From NCBI GenBank assembly GCA_024500155.1, contig CM044879.1:21610572-21674571 (forward strand): a stretch of 64,000 nt of DNA, written 5' to 3'. The translations under genes were made by a program, and so were the position numbers. The notes beneath the pieces were generated by a model. The model did not search any database. It saw only the letters and a program-made list of their open reading frames with translations, and was not told the DNA's origin. The first letter of the stretch is position 1. Each line of letters begins with the position of its first letter. This document shows, piece after piece, positions 56,601 through 64,000 of the stretch. The stretch is from Chenopodium formosanum (taxonomy: Eukaryota; Streptophyta; Magnoliopsida; Caryophyllales; Amaranthaceae).

Positions 56601-59600
56601 ACCGGTGCACCATGGGGGCTCTGTCTTACATGCCCGAACCAACGCAGATGATTTTCCCTTAGCTTATCTGCAATACATGCAAAACATGCTTTCTTGCGAA
56701 TAACTCATTTCTAATACTATCTTTTAGACCCGCACATCAATCTTGACATGCGCATTTCCGTAACCAAATAAAATTTTTAAGTGTATCAGTGTGACCAACG
56801 TGTAAAATTTTTTTTTTTTTTTGAGGAAACCAACATGTAAATTTAGGTCAATGAATGAAGTAATTTTGCATATAACGGGCATGCGCATTTCCGTAACCTC
56901 CATCTTTTTAATGTGCTCCTTTTTAGAAGTCCAACTTTCTGTACCATAAAGCAACACTAGTCTTATAGCAGTCTTGTAGAAATTCGCCTTTAATTGTAAA
57001 GGGATGCTTCGGTAACATATCAATTTCGAGGCCGCTCTCCATTTAAGACACCCCGACTTATCCTATGAGCCACATCTTAATCAATGTCACCATTTCGACC
57101 TAAGATATTTAAAATACTCACTCATAATCAAATCCTTTCCATCCAAACTCACAACATCATCACTCATCTCCCTCTATGTACCAAAGCAGCAAACCAAATA
57201 TTAAGTATTATTCTGACTTAGCCTCAACCCTCTAGATTCCAACTATTGCTTCCATTGCTCCAATTTGGCACTAACCCCATCATTAGTTTCATCCACCAAA
57301 ACGATATCATTTGCAAACAACATAAACCCATGGGACCTCATCTTGAATTGGCATGGTTACTTAATCTAGAACTGATGCAAAAAGAAAAAGGCTTAATGCA
57401 AACTCTTGATACAATCAAATTGTAATAGAAAAAAATTTTGTGTCGTAACATTTGTTGACACATCCAAATCCCAATACATATTCTTAACCAGGTTCACATA
57501 CTTTCACGGGATGCCTTTCTTCAACATTGCCCACCAAAATACCTCTCTTGGCACCTTATCCTAGGCCTTCTCTTAATAAAAAAATAATAATAATAAAAAT
57601 TTAAAAAATAAAAAATAAAAATAAAAAAAAAAAAACATATGGAGATTGTTTTTTACCCTATAAAACTTTTATCATTTTTCATATCAAATGGATTGCTTCC
57701 ATCGTAGATCTTCCGGGCATAAAACCAAATTGGTTATCCGAAATAAATTTGCATTTCCTAAACCTATCTTCTTTCACCCTTTCCCACAACTTCATAGTGT
57801 GTCTCATAAGCTTTATCCCTCAATAGTTAGAACAATATTGAGGGTCTTCTTTGTTTTTATAGTCAATCAAGATACAATATGCAAAGAAAGCACAACAAAT
57901 CAAATGGGTGTTAGGTTACCTTATTTGGAGTCTGCACCCTATCTGCTAGTACTCTCCAGCCCAACATAAAATTTAGAGATTTCAGACACTCCCCTCTCTT
58001 TTTTCTCTCCTAAGTCCTAAGAATCTATTCTGGTTTCTTACTAGCTATTGACTTGTATTTATTTTCAATTTCTTTGATGGATAATTTCAATATTTTTTGC
58101 TTATTGAATAGATTAAATTGGGCAACGAAATCAAGGGTTGATATCTCTTCTATGAAATCCATGAGTGTTGATAGTGGTAGCCACAACCCTTTTTTTTCTT
58201 TTTTTTTCTTTTTTTTTTTTTTTTTGTTTTTTTGCTTATTCTTAAGGTAGAAATGCTAATGGTCTAAGAGATGCCATTTTTTTTATAATATATAATTTTT
58301 ATTTTTCATATAATTAAGTTGTTACTAATTTGATCTAGGGAAAAGATTTTAAGTTTAACTAATTGACCTTGGTTATAATATGATAATAGTTATTACTACC
58401 TCCGAAACATATTAATTACAACAAAGGAATATTTTATGTCACACAAATAATACTCCTTTGTTGCAATTATATGTAATAGAGATTGGTATATTACATAAAG
58501 TAATATGTTTGATTTTAGTTGGACATTGATGAGATACAAATGTGGGATACAGATCACACTTGCAACCACAAAAATAGAATCAAATTAAATTAAGGTCGAG
58601 ATATAGTCCCTCATTCCAAAATTTCAACTTCGTACTAGGAAGTTTTCGCAAGTTCCGCTCACTTATACTTTATTCCATTTTTTGTAAACCCCTTTACTAC
58701 ATTACCCTTTTACCCCACTCCATTTACACCTTTAAACTCACTCACTTTAACTTTATAATGAATCCACCCATCTTTTACTTCATCTCTCTTATTTTACTTG
58801 CCTTTTCCTACACCCAATTTTTTCCAAAAAATTATATAAAATAGTCTTCAAGTGAGTCGAACTTTTGAGATTAAAGGGGAGTAAATTACATTTAATAAAT
58901 AGTTGTAATAAATCATCTGACATTTACACCAAAAGAGAACGAGGCAGTAGGATTGGATATAGAATCCATCCCAGTTTCAAATTTTCACGGGGATTTTGAA
59001 TCCATACCTCAACAATTATTATAATACTTTCTCCGTTCTATTAATATTGCAACAATGGACTTTTTGCAATATTCATCACTCTTGTTTGACCATATAATAT
59101 GATTTATACGTTAAGAAAAACATAGTCATGTGGGATCTTGTTGCATTCGTCTCATAAAATACTTTCGCAATATCAACTTTTATTACTCTACACAATTATA
59201 GATATTTAGCATATAAAATGTGCTTTGGGATGCGTAATTTCCTCCTTGTTGCAATATTAATAGAACGGAGGAAGTATAAACGAGAGGTTTTGTGGAGGAA
59301 GAGAGTGGAGGAAAAGGGGAATTTACATTTAAAAAAATGACCAAGAGAAATTTGAAATGTTTTACAGGTTACAAGTCACCAATACTTGGGAAGGATACCC
59401 CCACACTTGGATTTCTTAGGAATATACTTCGTATTAAAGTTTAAATTAAGATGTCAAAATACCTAAACTTGGAATTAATGGTATAGAAATTTCCAAATAA
59501 AATTTCAAGACAAATCTAATGCTGCTGCAACTGCCTGCTTAAAATGCTTAATACTAATCTTCAGCATGCTAAAAGAAAGAAAGTAAGCCACATACCAGCT

Positions 59601-62600
59601 GGTGCATGCTCCATTTTGATATAAAGAAGTTTTGTTCCCATCCATCAACAAATGAGCAGCCATTTAACATCGTGGAAGTAACATATCCAGGAGCACCTGC
59701 CATTTCAAAGCAGTTATGTTATCTTTTCTGTTCCGCTTCTGCATGACATACTGAGCATAAATGATAAAATATTCAACATTGCAGATGAGTATGACAAGGA
59801 ACAATATTAAAGTTTCAGCTTGACAAATTGTGTTGGAATTATTAAAACATTCGAATTCCTGGGCCTCTTCAGAATTGACAAAACAGATTATGCTACAATA
59901 CAAAAGCAGTGTATCAAGATGATAAGTTGATAACCAAAGGGTCCAAAGCTGCTGCCTTAGAATGTGAGCATCAGGATTTTGTCTTACAAGTTCTTCAATA
60001 GCTAGGGAAAAAAAACACTTTGAGTTTACTTGGAATAGTGAAAATCAAATAAAGTCTTGGAAATTGCTCTCATGTGTATGAAAATCTTTTTCCTTCTGTG
60101 TAATTAGAAGATCAACCTTTATTTGTAAAAACGAATTAGGGAATTACCAAAACTGCTAAATTACACTTCCTTTGTCATATGTCCTAAAAGTTTCTTCTGA
60201 TGGTCCTATATTTTCTCTAAGCTTCAGGATCATATAGGGCCTCCCATTATGGTAGAAACCTTTCTTTTTAATTACATAGAGGTGCAGTTTTGTCACATAT
60301 ACCATGGGGGGAAAAAAAAAAAAAAGTTGTCAAGTTTGCGTTGTTACGAGAGCTACTTGCAACTGTTACATAGAACAGATTGCGGACTTCACGGCATGTT
60401 ATTTTAAAACATTTCACATAAGTCAATTTTTGAGATTCATGTTTTTTGTATTTTTATAATGTTACTGCCAATACTACTTTCAAATACAGCACAAGATACA
60501 AGATACAATATTTATAAAGTAATTTTATATTATTATTGAGAGTTTCAGACTTTCAGTACATAGCATTATTTTACTTTCAGTACATAGTAGATATATATTG
60601 TGCATATTGTTATATTATTAGAAGATGATTACTTACAAATTTTGCTACGCTCAAACTAAAAAGAGCTACAGTTAGTACAGTATACCTATGGCCCAAACAG
60701 ATGAAAAGACGTAAAAAAACCCACAGCCTCAAACCAAAAAATTTATAAAAGAAATAGGAAAAATAGCAAAAAAAACCACCTTTATAACAACTTTTTTGTA
60801 AAAAAAAAACACCTAATAATTTTATTTTGTATTTTGTAAAAGCACACCTAATACCACTTTATTTTTTTGCGAATTAACACCTTGCCTTGGTTTCTGTCCT
60901 TTGACTTGGTTTTCAGGAATTGACTTGCACGTTAGAAGCACATGTTTCGGTGAGTTCCCTTTTTTTCCCTTCAATAAACCCTCCATTTCTCCAATATCTC
61001 TCTCCTCCCTTCTTCTCCAATAAAGTCCCAATTACTCACCATTGATGAAGGAAACTCCATATTTAAGCGTGAATTGCTGCAATTAAACTAATTTCAAGTA
61101 AAGTAAGTTGTTCTAATTACTAAAATTTCTTGTAAATTATGTTGGGTTTTCGAATTTTCATAAATTAGGGTTTGTAATTGAATATTAGGGTTACTATTTT
61201 CGCCCATCAGTGATGGAATTAGGAGTAATTTCGAGGGGCCAATGTGTTTAAGATGCCCTCCAATGTAGTCTTTGATTCAAAATTTTTTATAAATATATTT
61301 TTTTGCATGTGCTTGCAATATTGGGCTTCAATGGAGAAAGAGGGTGGGGTTTTTGGGTGGATGGGGTGAATTAACAAGGCTGGAATTTTCATATGGGAGT
61401 AGCTTTATTGGGTGATATGGTATTGGTGAGGGTGGTAGTGAATTGGTGGTGGCGACGAGATGGTGTTGGTGGGGGTGGCAATGAGGTGGTGGTGGCGGTG
61501 AGGAAAAGGGGAAAAATATAAAGGAAGGTGGTTTTATGATATCACATGACCCACACGTGCAAAGTCAACGCTGGAAAACCAAGTCAAACAGTGGGTTAAG
61601 GTGTTATTTCGCAAAAAAGAAGTGGTTTTCGGTGTGCTTTCAAAAGAAAAATTTTATAAGGTGTTTTTTCACAAAAAAAAAAAGATGTTATAAAACGTGG
61701 TTTTTTACAATTTTTCCAAAAAAAATATAATAATTAAAAAAAATGGGAGAAAAGAGAGAGAAAGCCACGTGATGACAGAAAGAAAAAAGAAAAAAAGGTA
61801 GAAAAGAGCATACAAGCCAAGAGCAGCCGCTAGAGTAGCCGGAAATGAAAATTGGCCGATGTACAAACTGCTTTTAGTATACCTGAACTTGACAGCTAAA
61901 ACCCCCAATATCTGTCTTCCCTTTTATGATGGGTTTTGTTTAATTAAACAATCTAGGGTTTTACTTTCGAACCTTAGATCTGAAAATTAAGTTCAATAAT
62001 ATACTATTTCTTCTAACTAAAACTTAATGGCCGCTACATTTATTCAACGATTATAGAGTGCCATTCTACCGTCACGCAACTGCCATCGCGGCGAGTTGGT
62101 GTGATTTTTAATGCAGCATTAACCATTATATATAAAACTTTTCTCAAAACAGGCCCAAAACCATCACAAAGCGGCCGTTATAGAACGGAATAGCCAAGTT
62201 TTGATTCCCATCATACATACAAATACAAATTTAATAGAAAAGCCCAACTTCTACATCACTCTACTCTTTATCCCTATGTTACTTGGACTTACCCATGTCC
62301 GACACGGGTATGTGTCTAAGTGTCCGACTCGGCTTTTTTTTTGAAAATTTTCCATGATTTTGAACTAAAAGTGAAGTGTCCGGTGTCATACCCATGTCCA
62401 AGTGTCGAGGGTTCGACACGGGTACGTGAGGTGAAATGAAGAATCCGAGTAACATAGCTTTATTCTCCAACATATCTTACTTTTTCTAGATTAAATTACT
62501 GAACATTTCCAGAAAAAATCAAGATGACATTTGTCATGTCAAAAGATGGTATATGGCTGAAAAAAAAAGAAAAAAAAATAGCATAGACAGCGTAAAGTCA

Positions 62601-62956
62601 CATCACAAAATGCAAAAAGCATTAATTACATGCCAAAGACTGAATGCATTATAATAATCCCACGATATCATTGTCAAGTATAGAACTTTATGCCTAGCAA
62701 GTGGCTACCAGCTGATCAAAGAGCCTACAGCCCATGATGCTACCAATTATAAGGATTTGTTTTCATCACCAAACAGCCCAAATTCAAGCATTAGTCACTT
62801 GGGCTTAAGCGCTCTTCAATATATATATTGTTAATGAAAGCAATTTGTGTAGATAAAATAGTTCTGATGAAGTATAAACTGAACATGACAGACGATGTGT
62901 CTACCTTACAGCTCGTACCAGTTCATAAATTCTCGACCCCACCCCCCCCCCCCCTC

Positions 62957-62991
<35 letters not shown>

Positions 62992-63849
62992 GAAATAGAA
63001 AAACAAGATGATTTACGGGGTGAATTAGGCTTGCAATGTTGGATTCAGAGCTTCAACAAGATCATATTTCATTAAACTAAACCAGATGGTTTTGATTCAG
63101 TCAAATCTTTTATGATATAGCCCTGCAAAAATGACACAGATGCATTTTTGCACCATGGTATAAATACAGTTACTGGTCACATCTCTTGCGTTTGAGATGA
63201 GAAGGTGCTCCTTTGGCGAATTCATACATACAATTTTGTTTCTCTCTAATCCACCACAAGGAATGTAAGAAGTTGTCTCCAACTAATATTTTTCGAATGC
63301 TCGAGAAACATAAAGCATAAATAAAAAAAAAATATTTTTTTTATAATAATAAATAAATAAATAAATAAATAAAATTTTTTATAAAAAAAAATAAAAAAAA
63401 AATAAATTAAAAATAAAAAAAAAACACACACACACACACACATTGCAAGTATTACATTTACAATTTGAATGAAAATTGAAAGAGAGGTGGAAGGGACCAA
63501 TTCAATTTCTTATAACAAGATTTAAGTGTACAATAGTAATAAGCTAGTCAACCATGGCCAATGAACACTTACCTTGAAATGGAGCAGCAATTGCAATCCA
63601 GTTCTTAACATACTTCTCAAACAGCTACAAGAATGTACAAAAAATCTCTTCAATTAAAAAAACATTAAGACAATTATATTTACAACAGATCCAGATAAAG
63701 TAAGAGTGCTCACATCGCTATGAAGAGACATGAAACATTTAACAAGAATACCACCCATAGAATGACTAATTATGTTTATCCTCTTTCCACCTGATGCGGT
63801 GAAAATTGATTCCAATTTTGCAGCAAATCGCTCCATTACTTCTTGTAAC
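53681..63849 (-). CDS. LCAT4: LCAT4-like phospholipase A / acyltransferase, 3' eight exons
   Basis: Exons on the minus strand, with GT/AG borders and a consistent frame: 63849-63714, 63624-63573, 59696-59596, 55923-55741, 55643-55486, 55343-55289, 54331-54278, 54010-53681 (stop TGA). They give 355 residues after a split codon. The catalytic triad of the LCAT/PSAT/PDAT lipase family is complete: Ser in INIISHSMGGILVKC (exon 1), Asp in VEGDGTVPTES (exon 7), His in GVPGEHRGIL (exon 8). Other family blocks are KYVKNWIAIAAPFQGAPGY, FISKWSMHQLLIECPSIYEL and KVPPKVKFYNIYGTSL. The best remembered match throughout is Arabidopsis At4g19860, a cytosolic calcium-independent phospholipase A of about 535 residues, so roughly the first 180 lie past the right edge. 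No stop or frameshift was seen, so the gene looks functional. Introns of 3.7 and 3.9 kb carry transposons. Confidence 0.9.
56385..57900 (-). mobile_element. RTE-type LINE fragment in LCAT4 intron
   Basis: In minus order: YKNKEDPQYCSNY, GIKLMRHTMKLWERVKEDRF, DNQFGFMPGRSTMEAIHL (RT fingers/palm); DKVPREVFWWAMLKKGIP; MLFANDIVLVDE (the FADD box with Asp changed to Asn, near 57301); then LKANFYKTAIRLVLLYGTES and RGRGRPKMTWLERVRKDM. The 3' end catgtagccgacccca (56398-56413) is the plant RTE terminus. Stops and shifts are frequent, and an A-rich insertion lies near 57570-57640. It lies in the same orientation as the host gene. Confidence 0.85.
56747..56898. mobile_element. 114-bp insertion with perfect 19-bp duplication inside the RTE fragment
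   Basis: catgcgcatttccgtaacc occurs at 56747-56765 and 56880-56898. Removing the insert together with one copy restores the expected RTE order (VTEMRM followed by the Met-Cys-Gly block). The insert contains a 15-base T run (A on the minus strand) flanked by a short imperfect repeat (ccaacgtgtaaa and ccaacatgtaaa). Confidence 0.8.
58398..58478. repeat. Short Stowaway-like inverted repeat
   Basis: ctacctccgaaacatattaa starts the left arm, and attacaacaaaggaatatt pairs imperfectly with the right arm aatactcctttgttgcaatt. This is the arrangement of a small MITE or its remnant. Confidence 0.45.
58605..58872. repeat. Possible MITE with imperfect terminal repeats
   Basis: tccctcattccaaaattt at the left and aaaagg/ggga words at the right (reverse complement tcccctttaatctcaaaag) suggest a decayed terminal inverted repeat. 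Weak. Confidence 0.3.
59027..59274. mobile_element. Stowaway MITE, 248 bp, TA duplication
   Basis: Terminal inverted repeats ctttctccgttctattaata (left) and the reverse complement of tattaatagaacggaggaag (right) extend to the shared attgcaac. TA lies on both sides (59025-59026 and 59275-59276). This is the Tc1/mariner-related Stowaway type, in an LCAT4 intron. Confidence 0.88.
60757..61717. mobile_element. Non-autonomous element with ~200-bp terminal inverted repeats (MULE-like)
   Basis: The left arm (60757-60945) and the reverse complement of the right arm (61717-61545) align with gaps. Shared words include ggaaaaat at the tip, ttataaca, aacacct, aaagcacacc, gcgaa(t/a)(t/a)aacacctt and gacttggtttt. 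The flanks aaagaaata (60748-60756) and aaaaaaata (61719-61727) could be a 9-bp Mutator-type duplication with one mismatch. The interior resembles gene-like sequence (CT-rich leader, then a possible exon-intron), so it may be a captured fragment. It lies in the large LCAT4 intron. Confidence 0.6.
62274..62457. repeat. MITE-like repeat with tatgttact ends
   Basis: ctatgttacttgga at the left and tccgagtaacatag at the right are near-perfect inverted repeats. The interior repeats cgacacgggta words. Possible ctttat duplications flank it. Family not named. Confidence 0.5.
62940..62990. repeat. Poly-C, CA and poly-A microsatellite
   Basis: A C run of about 12, then about 11 CA units, then an A run, in an LCAT4 intron. 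Confidence 0.9.
63329..63443. repeat. A/T-rich and CA microsatellite cluster
   Basis: AAAT/AATA units, A runs and about nine CA units, in an LCAT4 intron. The open frame on the minus strand here is an artefact. Confidence 0.9.
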
Positions 63850-64000
63850 CTGATGCAGTGGAAATATAACCAAAAGGGGAAAGAAAATCTGTCAAATACT
63901 GGGTAAAAAATATAATAGGTCAGCAAAAAGATGTTGCCTTGAATTGAATACAACAGCTGCACTCTTGAAATTAAACAAACATGTCATCAGCATAAGAATA

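Noticed and set aside
59664..59903. Frame extending the GAPGYV exon upstream
   Set aside because: The part above 59696 is intron: a clean acceptor (ggcag) at 59697 and family alignment place the exon start at 59696.
1..64000. tRNA or rRNA genes
   Set aside because: Only tRNA-complementary primer binding sites were found; no cloverleaf or rRNA sequence was recognised by eye.

Overview
This is nuclear DNA of a plant, most likely a eudicot. The evidence is the set of LTR retrotransposon lineages (Athila-type and Tat-type Gypsy, Ty1-copia), RTE and L1 LINEs, a Stowaway MITE with TA target duplications, and one spliced host gene whose closest remembered relative is Arabidopsis LCAT4. I cannot name the species. 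About 53 kb on the left is a stack of nested transposable elements. The last 10.5 kb is the 3' two thirds of the host gene, on the minus strand, with transposon-filled introns.

Layout. 1-4818: 3' end of a plus-strand Athila-like element (degenerate ATHILA ORF-1-like tail, long non-coding region, polypurine tract, 1.6-kb 3' LTR). 4990-6651: a broken, spliced plant-mobile-domain-like gene (DUF7745 type), minus. 7376-8520 plus 20746-21350: a second, PMD-type gene, minus, split by a 12.2-kb Ty1-copia element (Copia-2, 8593-20745) inserted just inside an intron. Copia-2 itself carries a 2.4-kb solo LTR (10981-13421, duplication ACAAT).

21350-42229: a minus-strand Athila-like element. Reading leftward from 42229 it has: a 5' LTR interrupted by a solo LTR (40391-42049); an Asp-tRNA-type primer binding site; a large internal deletion; RT-RNase H; an LTR fragment replacing part of RNase H and integrase; the integrase C-terminus; a GC-rich repeat spacer; an ATHILA ORF-1-like gene split by Copia-1 (25465-33743, perfect duplication TATGG); a non-coding region; a polypurine tract; and a truncated 3' LTR. 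42230-53335: Tat-like remains with a solo LTR (44492-46890, duplication GGGCT) sitting in the polypurine tract, a Tat-like LTR, another solo LTR (48254-50635, duplication CAGTC), a third Athila ORF-1 tail, a truncated LTR and an L1 3' end. 53681-63849: LCAT4-like lipase/acyltransferase gene, eight exons, 5' end beyond the window. Its two ~3.7-3.9-kb introns hold an RTE LINE, Stowaway-like MITEs and a ~1-kb element with long terminal inverted repeats.

Only the lipase gene looks like a functional host gene. No autonomous transposable element is intact. Two features recur across unrelated LTR families and may be new: short GC-rich palindromes just upstream of TATA boxes, with a different core in each family, and a C/A-rich, G-poor open tract whose composition is conserved while its sequence is scrambled.
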